In this document: positions 31,504 through 38,740 of the stretch, in pieces | How the letters are laid out: the number at the start of each line of letters is the position of its first letter | How positions within the stretch are numbered: the stretch's first letter is position 1 | IMG/VR virus record: IMGVR_UViG_3300044957_001277 | Location: 1-40,078 of that record | Reading direction: 5' to 3' (one strand) | DNA: 40,078 bases | Origin: a virus | Made by a program: the position numbers and the translations under genes | Notes under the pieces: model-generated | Database searches by the model: none | The model's input: only the letters and a program-made list of their open reading frames with translations | Told to the model about the DNA's origin: nothing

Positions 31504-32300
31504 AAATTTGTTATTGGACTATAGCTTACGGTGAATATGCTTATATGGCTCAAGCTCTAATTGGCTCTTTTAATAAGCATAATATAAACGGAGATTTTAT
31601 TTGCTATTCAAATCTAAATCTTAAAAATTGTATTAATCAGAAGATAGATGAAAATATATCTTTAGATTTAAATTCTTATTTATTTAAATTTTTATATTTA
31701 AATAAATTAAAAGAATTTGATTATGATTATTTTATTTTTTTGGATTGCGACTCTTTCTTTGTAAGAAAACCAGAAATTGGTATTCAGTATATTATTGAAG
31801 ATGGTGTACCTTGGCATTCTTTTTTGGAAAGTCCAATCAATTCATATAAAACACTTAGAAGAGATTGGTGGGGAGTAGACGTTAATAGTCTTACTAATTT
31901 TTATAGAGAATTAGGTGTTAGTCACGAAGAAATAAGAAATACAAACGCAGGATTTTGGATTTGCAAAAAAGACTTTATAAACAAAGCAATAAGTTTAGGA
32001 ATGAAATGTTACGATTATATTTCAAATAAAGGCTATAAAATAACAGAAGAAATTCCCATGGCTTATATAGCTAATATAGTTAGTGAAAAAGTACAAAAAA
32101 GATTTCATGATTACTATTTTGATTATTGGGCGTCTGACTGGACTGGCGTGTTTAAAGGTATTGTACCATACAATAAAACTTGGGAATATGAATCTTATAT
32201 GACTACAGAAAAATATATTATTCAACCTGCCTTAATTCATGCTATGAGAAGTAAAAAAGCTTTAATTGATCTTGGCAAAAACATCTTGACCCAAGAATAA
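31500..32300 (+). CDS. GT-A fold glycosyltransferase (GT8-like)
   Basis: 266 aa. The DYFIFLDCDSFFVRKP segment carries the DxD metal motif of GT-A enzymes, and RNTNAGFWICKKDFINKAI is the usual N.G.F... acceptor-side motif. The C-terminal IQPALIHAMRSKKALIDLGK has a His that may complete the metal site. The family is GT8-like, but distant. It starts within the end of the GT4-like gene. Confidence 0.75.
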   Translation: MKICYWTIAYGEYAYMAQALIGSFNKHNINGDFICYSNLNLKNCINQKIDENISLDLNSYLFKFLYLNKLKEFDYDYFIFLDCDSFFVRKPEIGIQYIIEDGVPWHSFLESPINSYKTLRRDWWGVDVNSLTNFYRELGVSHEEIRNTNAGFWICKKDFINKAISLGMKCYDYISNKGYKITEEIPMAYIANIVSEKVQKRFHDYYFDYWASDWTGVFKGIVPYNKTWEYESYMTTEKYIIQPALIHAMRSKKALIDLGKNILTQE

Positions 32301-32320
32301 ATATAGAATAAAATTTTGTT

Positions 32321-33424
32321 ATGTTTAATTTTAAAGAAGCCATAGGATATGATGATATCTGTTTATTACCAAACTTTTCAGATATTGCATCTAGAAAAGA
32401 AGTGAGCACAATGACCAAAATTAGTAGAACCAAATATATAGACTATCCAATCATTATATCTCCAATGGATACAATATCTTCTGTTAAGGGTTGTATTAAA
32501 ATAAATAAATTAGGTGGAGCGGGAGTTTTACATAGATTTATGTCTATACAAGATCAAGCGATTAAAGCAAGAAAGATAAAAGATGAAAGCGGATTTTGTA
32601 TGACTGCAATTGGTTTAAAAGATTTTAACAAAAGAGTAGAAGCTACAAAAGAATATACAGATATTTATTTTTTAGATACTGCAAACGGTCTTTCTAAGAA
32701 TGTAGAAGATTTTTTAATTGCATTTAAAACCGCTAACTATACTCAAGATATAATTGTAGGTAATACTCTTACAAAAGAAAGTGTTTATAGATTGGCTAAT
32801 TTAAAAGCGGACGGATTTAGGCATTTAATAGGCCCTGGAAGCATGTGCTTAACACAAATGAAAACAGGAATAGGATGTCCAAGCATCACTGGATTGTATT
32901 ACGCATGGAAAGCTGCTAGAAATTGGCAATTAGCTAATTTGGATTATTTTAGACACGAAAATATTAGTGATGACAACCGTCCGAGTATTCTAGCAGACGG
33001 AGGAATAAGATATCCAAAGGATCTCGTAAAAGCTATTGCTAGCGGAGCGGATGTAGTAATATGCGGAAGGATTTTCGCTGGACTTAGTGATATAGTAGAC
33101 GAAGAAAATATTGTAAAAAGAGGTGGAAAATATTACGCTAAATACAGAGGAATGGCCAGCAAAGATGTCGTTGAAGATTATGAATTGTATGACGGTACGA
33201 AACGAAATCTTTTTATAGAAGGGGACACTACACTAATACCTCTTATTACAAATAAGACCTTAGAAGATGTAGTGTTTGATTTTGTAAATGGCTTGAGAAG
33301 CGCTATGAGTTACTTAGGATTTAGAAACATACAAGAAATGCGAGGGGGATTGTGGACGGATAAAATAAGAGCCATAAGAGTAACACCTAATAGTTTGTAT
33401 GAAGGCTTCTCTCATGGTAAATAA
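32321..33424 (+). CDS. IMPDH/GMP reductase family enzyme, GMP reductase-like favoured
   Basis: 367 aa, TIM barrel without CBS domains. Start YDDICLLPNFSDIASRKEV, then SPMDTISSV, the catalytic loop GPGSMCLTQMKTGIGCPS with the nucleophile Cys and the following Thr, ILADGGIRYPKDLVKAIASGAD, and YRGMASKDVVED. Features that favour GMP reductase (GMP to IMP) over IMP dehydrogenase are the KTGIG after the Cys, the absence of the Arg-Tyr flap and PEGIEG, and the short stretch between GMAS and EGD. Length also fits GuaC. It lies in the rightward operon upstream of the adenylosuccinate synthetase-like gene. Direction of the reaction needs assay. Confidence 0.82.
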   Translation: MFNFKEAIGYDDICLLPNFSDIASRKEVSTMTKISRTKYIDYPIIISPMDTISSVKGCIKINKLGGAGVLHRFMSIQDQAIKARKIKDESGFCMTAIGLKDFNKRVEATKEYTDIYFLDTANGLSKNVEDFLIAFKTANYTQDIIVGNTLTKESVYRLANLKADGFRHLIGPGSMCLTQMKTGIGCPSITGLYYAWKAARNWQLANLDYFRHENISDDNRPSILADGGIRYPKDLVKAIASGADVVICGRIFAGLSDIVDEENIVKRGGKYYAKYRGMASKDVVEDYELYDGTKRNLFIEGDTTLIPLITNKTLEDVVFDFVNGLRSAMSYLGFRNIQEMRGGLWTDKIRAIRVTPNSLYEGFSHGK

Positions 33425-34082
33425 ATATTTAATAATTTCTGACATCCATCTTGGTGATAAAGATTCTAAACCAGAAATACTATTAAAAGTTTTAAAAAAA
33501 TATAAAGCAAAAACAATAGTAATTGCTGGCGATCTTTTTGACCATCATAATTTAAAGCGTCTTAAAAAGACTCATTGGAAAGTATTGTCTCAATTAAGAA
33601 AATTAAGCAAGAAATCTAAAGTAGTCTATTTAATAGGTAATCATTGTTTTCTGAATGCAGAATTTATGAGTATCCTTTTGGGTTTTGACTGCAGGGACGA
33701 ACTAGAAATAGAATTAAAAGGAGAAAAGATTTTAATCGTTCATGGTGATATATTCGATATCTATTTCACAAAATATAAATGGATTAGTAATCTTATAATT
33801 AAGATTTATTACTTAGCCAGAAAGAGAATAGTTGGCGAAATGTTTTTTGATATTTTCAAACACCATACTAAAAATTTTGTTGAAAAAAGTGGCAAAATAA
33901 AACATAATGCTCTTAAATATATAAAAGAAAATGGATATGACAAAGTAATATATGGTCATAGTCACATTCCAGATCATGATGATAAATGTATAAATACAGG
34001 TAGTTTTTGTGAAGAAAGATGCTCATTTGTTTTAATTAATAAAAAAAATCAAATTTTATTGAATTATATATATGATCATTAG
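33414..34082 (+). CDS. Metallophosphoesterase (LpxH/calcineurin-like)
   Basis: 222 aa from the chosen start. Five metallophosphatase motifs in order: ISDIHLGD, VIAGDLFDHH, LIGNHC, IVHGDIFD and VIYGHSHIP. The layout resembles UDP-2,3-diacylglucosamine hydrolase-like phosphoesterases. Substrate may be a nucleotide, a sugar nucleotide or lipid. An ATG at 33399 is also in frame, but the ATG at 33414 has GAAGG 8 nt upstream and overlaps the previous stop by 11 bp, so I prefer it. Confidence 0.82.
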   Translation: MVNKYLIISDIHLGDKDSKPEILLKVLKKYKAKTIVIAGDLFDHHNLKRLKKTHWKVLSQLRKLSKKSKVVYLIGNHCFLNAEFMSILLGFDCRDELEIELKGEKILIVHGDIFDIYFTKYKWISNLIIKIYYLARKRIVGEMFFDIFKHHTKNFVEKSGKIKHNALKYIKENGYDKVIYGHSHIPDHDDKCINTGSFCEERCSFVLINKKNQILLNYIYDH

Positions 34083-34282
34083 TGTCAAAAATTTATTAGA
34101 TTTTGAGACATGTAATAACTTGAGAAACAGTTATAAACACTAATGAAAAGGAAATAAGAATTAAACCAACAAAAGCAAAGACCGTATTTTTTAATGGATT
34201 AAAATACCCTCATTGCGTGACTAAAGTAGGGGAGAAAGATATGTTTTAGCGATATGGTATAAAGATTTAAATTTAAAAAATA
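34083..34282 (+). other. Intergenic stretch with a start-less reading frame, possible gene remnant
   Basis: About 200 bases without a normal gene. One frame from ~34124 to a TAG at 34249 has protein-like composition (AKTVFFNGLKYPHCVTKVGE) but no ATG, GTG or TTG start, and it is preceded by TGA. It may be a decayed gene or chance. No RNA fold or repeat was recognised. Confidence 0.3.
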
Positions 34283-34311
34283 TTGACTTTAAAGCTACTT
34301 AATGGTATCAT
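34283..34311 (+). promoter_or_regulatory. sigma70-type promoter of the purine operon
   Basis: -35 TTGACT (34283-34288), 17-nt spacer, -10 TATCAT (34306-34311), 6 nt to the ATG at 34318. Predicted leaderless. It drives the 70-aa gene, the SEC-C protein, the adenylosuccinate synthetase-like gene and the two DUF6065 genes. Confidence 0.75.
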
Positions 34312-34317
34312 TTAAAA

Positions 34318-34530
34318 ATGAGTGAAAAAATAAGCTTAAAATTTAATATTTTAAAAAAAATAATTGGTAAAAAGATGGTCGTTATAAAAGATTATATTAA
34401 AAACCAATATTATTATGGAACAGTTCAGTCTATTATAGACGAAGCAAATGTCAAAATAAAAAGCCCATCTGGAGAAATAGAAAATATCTCAATTTTTGAT
34501 TTAAGATCGCATTCTTGTGAATATGAATAA
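34318..34530 (+). CDS. Small hypothetical protein, possibly SH3/Sm-like
   Basis: 70 aa, not recognised. The second half (MVVIKDYIKNQYYYGTVQSI then VKIKSPSGEI) looks like a small beta-barrel with a repeated strand-turn pattern as in Sm-like or KOW-like folds. It is the first gene of the purine operon and overlaps the SEC-C gene by 14 bp. Confidence 0.6.
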   Translation: MSEKISLKFNILKKIIGKKMVVIKDYIKNQYYYGTVQSIIDEANVKIKSPSGEIENISIFDLRSHSCEYE

Positions 34531-34801
34531 AGAAAATAAATACATAGAAGTTGAAGCAAAACAAGTTGATAACGGTGATATTGATTTTTCATCAATAAAG
34601 CCTTATGTTCAACCCTACGAAAGAGGTCCTATCCATAGGATAGCCCCAAAAATGGGAAGAAATCAGTACTGCCCTATTGAAAGCAAAAAATTTAAAGATT
34701 GTTGCGGTAAAAATGGAAATAATTTTTGTTATAAAATGCTCGCTACTTTTTTAGAAAAAATTCAAACCCCAAATTCTGGTTTAGCGAATGAATCAAATTA
34801 A
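34517..34801 (+). CDS. SEC-C zinc-motif protein
   Basis: 94 aa. Residues ~46-66 (KMGRNQYCPIESKKFKDCCG) match the SEC-C zinc motif (GRNxxCxCGSGKKYKxCC), where the second Cys of the CxC is Glu here, so one ligand may come from elsewhere (a later Cys is in NFCYKML). SEC-C modules act as protein-binding zinc knuckles, as at the end of SecA. It overlaps genes on both sides by 14 bp and is coupled to the synthetase gene. The ATG at 34523 is also possible. Confidence 0.7.
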   Translation: MNMNKENKYIEVEAKQVDNGDIDFSSIKPYVQPYERGPIHRIAPKMGRNQYCPIESKKFKDCCGKNGNNFCYKMLATFLEKIQTPNSGLANESN

Positions 34802-35801
34802 TTATGTAGATATTATTTTTGGTCTTCAATGGGGCGACGAAGGTAAAGGAAAAATCAGTAATGCTATATCAAATGATTATGATATAGTTTGTAGATGGAA
34901 TGGCGGACCAAACGCTGGACATACGATTTATATAAATGATAAGAAATATAAAACCCATATGATACCGTGCGGAGTTTTTAAAAATAAATTAAGTGTAATT
35001 GGTCCGAATTGTGTTATTAATATAAATAAGTTTTATGATGAAATAGAATATTTAAACAAAGAGGGTTTTGATACCTCTTTAGTTAAAGTTAGCCCAAAGG
35101 CGCATATTATAACAGACAAGCATATTCTTTACGATAAACTACATCTTCAAGAAAAATTAGGTACAACAGCGCAAGGTATAGCTCCTGCTTATTCAGACAA
35201 AATGTTAAGATGTGGAAAATTAGCTAAAGATTATATTGATAAAAAATATATTTGGGACGAAAATTTATATGGTAAAATATTATGCGAGGGAGCACAAAGT
35301 TTTTGGTTGGATATAAATTATGGAAATTATCCATATGTTACAAGTAGCGAGACGCTACCTTATTCAGCTTGTTCTTTAGGATTTTCTCCCAAAAACATAA
35401 AAAATATTATTGGTGTAGCTAAGATTTACGATACAAAAAGCGGTGTAGATCCTCTATTTCCAAATTCTTTATGGGAGAATGAGGAAATAAACATGCTTGT
35501 TCAATTAGGAAATGAATATGGATCTACTACAGGAAGAAAAAGGTCTGCAAACTGGATACGATTAAATCATCTTATTAAAGCTATAAATATTTCTGGTACA
35601 ACTAAACTTATATTAAATAAGTGCGATGTTATAGAGAATCTAGGAATCTATAAAGTTATTTTTGACAACGCAAAAGATGGTCCTAACTTTTTAAAGTTTA
35701 TATCGTTTGATGCAATGAAAAATTTTATAGTTAAATACATAAAAGAAAACACTAATGAAAATATTGAAATTATTTTTTCTGGAGATAAATCTAAAATATG
35801 A
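34788..35801 (+). CDS. Adenylosuccinate synthetase family enzyme (short archaeal/phage form)
   Basis: 337 aa, shorter than bacterial PurA (~430) and similar in length to archaeal PurA and phage PurZ. The P-loop is GLQWGDEGKGK with catalytic Asp D17 kept (PurZ enzymes that make the 2-aminoadenine precursor have Ser there), then NGGPNAGHT with His45, GTTAQGIAPAY, LCEGAQSFWLDINYGNYPYV and the aspartate loop YGSTTGRKRS. It should join IMP and aspartate using GTP to give adenylosuccinate; dGMP as substrate cannot be excluded. It is coupled by ATGA overlap to a DUF6065 gene. With the GuaC-like gene upstream it could move guanine to adenine nucleotides. Confidence 0.88.
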   Translation: MNQINYVDIIFGLQWGDEGKGKISNAISNDYDIVCRWNGGPNAGHTIYINDKKYKTHMIPCGVFKNKLSVIGPNCVININKFYDEIEYLNKEGFDTSLVKVSPKAHIITDKHILYDKLHLQEKLGTTAQGIAPAYSDKMLRCGKLAKDYIDKKYIWDENLYGKILCEGAQSFWLDINYGNYPYVTSSETLPYSACSLGFSPKNIKNIIGVAKIYDTKSGVDPLFPNSLWENEEINMLVQLGNEYGSTTGRKRSANWIRLNHLIKAINISGTTKLILNKCDVIENLGIYKVIFDNAKDGPNFLKFISFDAMKNFIVKYIKENTNENIEIIFSGDKSKI

Positions 35802-36541
35802 GTTGTCCATTTCTAAATAAAAACGATAGCCTTGGATCAAGCGAAAAACATTCAAAAAAAATTTTAAAAGAAAAAGATATAGAATTATATCTTATGCTTC
35901 CATACGACAAATCTCTTTTACCAAAAAAACCAGAATTATATAGAGATTGGTGGGAAAAAGATATAAAAACTATTCAACACGCGAAATTTTGTTTACCACT
36001 TTTAATGGCTAATGGCTTAGGTTATGATATATTGTCTCCAGCTACATTTGAAGTAGATTGGGACGGAGACGAAAATCATAACGCAGATATAAAAATTTTA
36101 GAGTCCGCTCCTCACGCTGTAATAGACGATCATTCTTCTTGTGGTAGTTTTACTGTTCAAACTCACTTTATTCCTAAAACAGAAGAAGGATGCTTTACTT
36201 TTATTAAAGGAATACCAAATGTACGGAGACCCTTTTCCGTGATGGAGGGCTTAGTCGAAACATGGTGGAATCCTGCGCATTTTGGGCTTGTATGTTTGTG
36301 TAATCATTCAGGAAAATTTACAATTCAAAAGGGAGAACCAATAGCTAGGATGATGTTTTTTGATGATACATATATTAAAACTAATTTAATTATAAAAGAT
36401 AATCAATACGAAGTTCATCAAAGAAGTGAATTTTTATCCAAAAGAGAAAAACAGGAGGGACATGTTTTAGATTATTTTAAAGGCTTATTTCCTAATGGAG
36501 AAAAAGCAAAATACCATTTAAAACCATCTGATTATAAATGA
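35798..36541 (+). CDS. DUF6065 family protein, copy 1
   Basis: 247 aa. DUF6065 features: the N-terminal YDKSLLPKKPELYRDWWEK, KFCLPLLMANGLGYDILSPA, FEVDWDGDENH, then SFTVQTHFIPKTEEG, VVETWW-like EGLVETWWNPAHF and GEPIARMMFFDD. It is a beta-rich protein of unknown activity, found across bacteria and phages. ATGA overlaps join it to the synthetase gene before and to its own paralogue after. Its tight coupling to a purine enzyme is the best lead to its function. The N-terminal Cys-Pro-Phe is shared with the C-terminus of the second copy, which may be chance. Confidence 0.8.
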   Translation: MSCPFLNKNDSLGSSEKHSKKILKEKDIELYLMLPYDKSLLPKKPELYRDWWEKDIKTIQHAKFCLPLLMANGLGYDILSPATFEVDWDGDENHNADIKILESAPHAVIDDHSSCGSFTVQTHFIPKTEEGCFTFIKGIPNVRRPFSVMEGLVETWWNPAHFGLVCLCNHSGKFTIQKGEPIARMMFFDDTYIKTNLIIKDNQYEVHQRSEFLSKREKQEGHVLDYFKGLFPNGEKAKYHLKPSDYK

Positions 36542-37332
36542 ATAATACTTTAGAGATAAAAGAAAACATTCCTGATTTAGTAAATGTACCAGAGAATGTG
36601 CTATTAGCTATAACTCATCATGAATCTTATCAAGAAGCAGCTAAAAACTTAATAGTAAACCTAAATGGCAAGAAGCTAAGAGATTGGTTTATTGATCACG
36701 CTTACTTCTGCCTTCCATTAACTATTGCTAATGAGCATGGTTTTATTTTAAAAGCAGCTTTTGATTTTAGCGCGATTTGGAATGGAGACGAATGCCCAGA
36801 AGCAGTAAAGATTTTTCACGATGGACCACAACCAGCGTATCAACAGATAAAACCACATTTTGGTATGGGTACTATTACAATAGAAACTCCTTGGATAATA
36901 AGAACCCCAAAAGGAGTAAATACATTAATAATGAATCCTCCAAATTATTATATAGATGGTATAATTCATATGTCAGCCTGTGTAGAGACAGATAACTTAC
37001 GAAGAAATTTTACATTTAATTTAAAAATTACTAGACCAAATTTTTTAATTGAAATTAAGAAAGACACACCAATAGGTTATATGCTTCCATATCCTAGGCA
37101 TTTTATTGACAAATATCAATTAAAGGTTGATGAGGAAGTCTTATCTAAAGAAGTAATCAATAACGAAAGAAAAACTGGTTATCTTTTTGGTAGGGAAAGA
37201 TCTGAAATAGATGCGTATTCAAATAAAAGACGAATAGGAAAAAGATATATGAATGGCGTAGATATATACGGAAACAAATTTAAAGACCATCAAAAAAGTT
37301 TAAAGTGTCCATTTGGTTTTGGTAGCAAATAA
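36538..37332 (+). CDS. DUF6065 family protein, copy 2
   Basis: 264 aa. It has the family core more fully: HAYFCLPLTIANEHGFILKA, FSAIWNGDECPEA, HFGMGTITIETPWIIRTPKG, MNPPNYYIDGIIHMSACVET and the RPNFLIEIKKDTPIGYMLPY. It is related to the gene just upstream (same order of motifs), so the pair is an old duplication. The C-terminal ~60 residues are basic and rich in Arg and Lys. It ends 1 bp before the stop of the convergent HNH gene, with no visible terminator. Confidence 0.82.
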   Translation: MNNTLEIKENIPDLVNVPENVLLAITHHESYQEAAKNLIVNLNGKKLRDWFIDHAYFCLPLTIANEHGFILKAAFDFSAIWNGDECPEAVKIFHDGPQPAYQQIKPHFGMGTITIETPWIIRTPKGVNTLIMNPPNYYIDGIIHMSACVETDNLRRNFTFNLKITRPNFLIEIKKDTPIGYMLPYPRHFIDKYQLKVDEEVLSKEVINNERKTGYLFGRERSEIDAYSNKRRIGKRYMNGVDIYGNKFKDHQKSLKCPFGFGSK

Positions 37333-37333
37333 T

Positions 37334-37891
37334 TTAGTTTAATTTAATTTGTTTTACAAAATTTAAAGTTTGTTCTTTTGTAAAATCATTTTTCATTACA
37401 TTAATACAGTAACATACAAATTCTACATTACCTTTTATATAACCTTTAGATGGATCTATTCTATCAAGACTTGCTTTTATTGGGGTTTTCTTAATATCCT
37501 CATCTTTACTTGTTCTGCCTAACTCCATTTCTATTCCTGTATATGGACAAAGACCATTTTGGTTATCCCAAACCTCTTTTAAATATTGAACATCTAAATC
37601 TGTTTTCTCTCCTCTAGACTTACTTCTTGATCTTGCTTTATTAGCGTGATATTTAAATGGGCTAAATTGGTCTAGTCTACATCCACAATATTTTGTTATT
37701 CTAATAGCGTTAGCTTCTCTAAATTTTTTAAATTTATCTGGATTTTTATTAACATCAGCTTTACCAACGCATTTGTAACTACAGTAAAATCTAGTTTTAC
37801 CTTGTCTAATTCTTCTTTTGTATTCAGATTTTAATTTATCAAATATATTACCACAATAAAGACATTTTAATTTAATTTTAGATATTGCCAT
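37334..37891 (-). CDS. HNH endonuclease with N-terminal zinc finger, homing-type
   Basis: 185 aa from the chosen start. N-terminal zinc finger KCLYCGNIF with a second pair in FYCSYKCVG, then basic segments, then an HNH motif (ASLDRIDPSKGYIKGNVEFV followed by CINVMKNDF), typical of phage homing endonucleases with LDRID, GNV and N.MK. An open frame runs up to 37981, but that would invade the 3' end of the tmRNA gene, and the ATG at 37891 gives the normal domain start. It lies 68 bp downstream of the tmRNA 3' end on the same strand. It is probably a mobile gene. Confidence 0.82.
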   Translation of the reverse strand: MAISKIKLKCLYCGNIFDKLKSEYKRRIRQGKTRFYCSYKCVGKADVNKNPDKFKKFREANAIRITKYCGCRLDQFSPFKYHANKARSRSKSRGEKTDLDVQYLKEVWDNQNGLCPYTGIEMELGRTSKDEDIKKTPIKASLDRIDPSKGYIKGNVEFVCYCINVMKNDFTKEQTLNFVKQIKLN

Positions 37892-37958
37892 TTTCGTATT
37901 ATATATCAACAATAAATTATATTCTAATTTAAATTGGAGGCGAATGAATTCGTTTGCT

Positions 37959-38346
37959 TGGACCCGGTATGAATTGAACATACGTCTTTTAGTGAACCTA
38001 AATTAAAATACTACAAGTTTAGTTGTTTTTATTTTTAGCTTTATGTAGAGAAACAACAAACATACTCAGCGATTTTATTTTGTATACTAAGTCAATAGAG
38101 AATAAAAAAACTTTAAAGACAAAGACATCTAAATACGCAACTATCCATTAGATGTGTCGTGGTAGTCACGCTGTAGAACTTAGGCTACAGAAACGGTCTC
38201 TTCTACCAAAGAAACTTTGGCAGAAATATGACCTTTGTATTTACCTGTTTTGGCAGTTAATACTTGCAAGGTTTTTTAAAGAGACCCACCTAAACCTCTA
38301 CTTGCATTTTAATTCTAATTCCTAAAATCGAAACCAGTACGGGCCC
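37959..38346 (-). ncRNA. ssrA: tmRNA (transfer-messenger RNA)
   Basis: On the minus strand the 5' end reads GGGCCCGTACTGGTTTCGA, the tmRNA 5' consensus, and pairs over 7 bp with CGGGTCC at the 3' end (37966-37960). Next to it is a T-arm GTATG-TTCAATT-CATAC. TGCAAGTAGAGG matches the conserved post-acceptor segment (compare TGCAtGCCGAGG). The resume site is TTAACT then GCC AAA, and the tag frame (38254-38180) ends in TAA placed in the loop of a hairpin CTGTAG/CTACAG, as in helix 5. CCA is not encoded; discriminator is A at 37959. It rescues stalled ribosomes and tags the nascent protein. Length ~388 nt is normal. No other tRNA was seen. Confidence 0.92.
38180..38254 (-). CDS. tmRNA proteolysis tag reading frame
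   Basis: Resume codon GCC at 38254-38252, then 24 sense codons in all and TAA at 38182-38180. The tag starts AKTGKYKGHISAKVS and ends EETVSVA. It is longer than most bacterial tags (8-15 residues is usual, some are longer) and ends SVA rather than the LAA or VAA usual in bacteria, which ClpXP recognises. Confidence 0.85.
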   Translation of the reverse strand, partial: AKTGKYKGHISAKVSLVEETVSVA

Positions 38347-38367
38347 AATGAGAAAGAACTATAATGA

Positions 38368-38395
38368 ATTATACACGATATTTGAAAATAATCAA
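38368..38395 (-). promoter_or_regulatory. sigma70-type promoter of the tmRNA
   Basis: Minus strand: -35 TTGATT (38395-38390), 16-nt spacer, -10 TATAAT (38373-38368). The start would be ~15-20 nt before the mature 5' end at 38346, so a short 5' trailer must be removed, as by RNase P. It overlaps the first codons of an open frame at 38364 (+), which argues against that upstream start. Confidence 0.75.
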
Positions 38396-38414
38396 TATTT
38401 TAAATATAATATAT

Positions 38415-38588
38415 ATGAGAGTAATATTATCATTAATTGATCAAATGATAGAGAAAAACCAGTGGGAAGATAATTTAAATAAAAAGCCTAATGAAACTGG
38501 CGACAACTGGAATGTATATTATTTGAAATTATTAAAATCAATGATAATAGAAGAATCCAATAAAAAGGATAATTTATGCCAAAAGTAA
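38415..38588 (+). CDS. Small hypothetical protein
   Basis: 57 aa from the ATG at 38415; an ATG at 38364 is in frame but lies in the tmRNA promoter. Sequence MRVILSLIDQMIEKNQWEDN, helical and charged, no known family. It ends by overlapping the start of the next small gene by 13 bp. No clear ribosome site. Confidence 0.45.
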   Translation: MRVILSLIDQMIEKNQWEDNLNKKPNETGDNWNVYYLKLLKSMIIEESNKKDNLCQK

Positions 38589-38740
38589 AAAGAACAAAAT
38601 ATTATGCTATATATTCTAAAAATGATAATTTTCTCCATGGGGTATTTCCATTATCAAAAGATGGTTTAAAATCAGCAAGAGCATATATAGGTAAAATAGC
38701 TCCTAAAAATCAAAAAAATTACTACATAGAGAAAAAATAA
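38576..38740 (+). CDS. Small hypothetical protein (54 aa)
   Basis: Starts ATG at 38576 with AAGGA 7 nt upstream and ends TAA at 38738-38740. Sequence begins MPKVKRTKYYAIYSKNDNFL and is basic with regular strand-like pattern (GVFPLSKDGLKSARAYIGKI), resembling short phage proteins of unknown role. It lies directly before a GTGTAA element and the 199-aa gene. Confidence 0.6.
   Translation: MPKVKRTKYYAIYSKNDNFLHGVFPLSKDGLKSARAYIGKIAPKNQKNYYIEKK

Noticed and set aside
34788-35801. PurZ of the 2-aminoadenine (Z-genome) pathway
   Set aside because: The catalytic Asp of PurA is kept in GDEGKGK (PurZ has Ser), and no DatZ, MazZ or PolA-type partner is seen in the window; the polymerase is family C. 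The short length is shared with archaeal PurA. I left the possibility open in the finding but did not name it purZ.
37892-37981. N-terminal extension of the HNH endonuclease up to 37981
   Set aside because: It would code through the tmRNA T-arm and acceptor, and the added residues are not domain-like; ATG at 37891 fits better.
37955-38000. A tRNA gene on the minus strand
   Set aside because: The T-arm and acceptor 3' strand look like a tRNA, but there is no anticodon arm nearby. The matching acceptor 5' strand lies ~370 bases away with a tmRNA 5' consensus, so it is tmRNA.
38364-38414. N-terminal extension of the 57-aa gene from the ATG at 38364
   Set aside because: It covers the -10 and -35 of the tmRNA promoter on the other strand and has no ribosome site.
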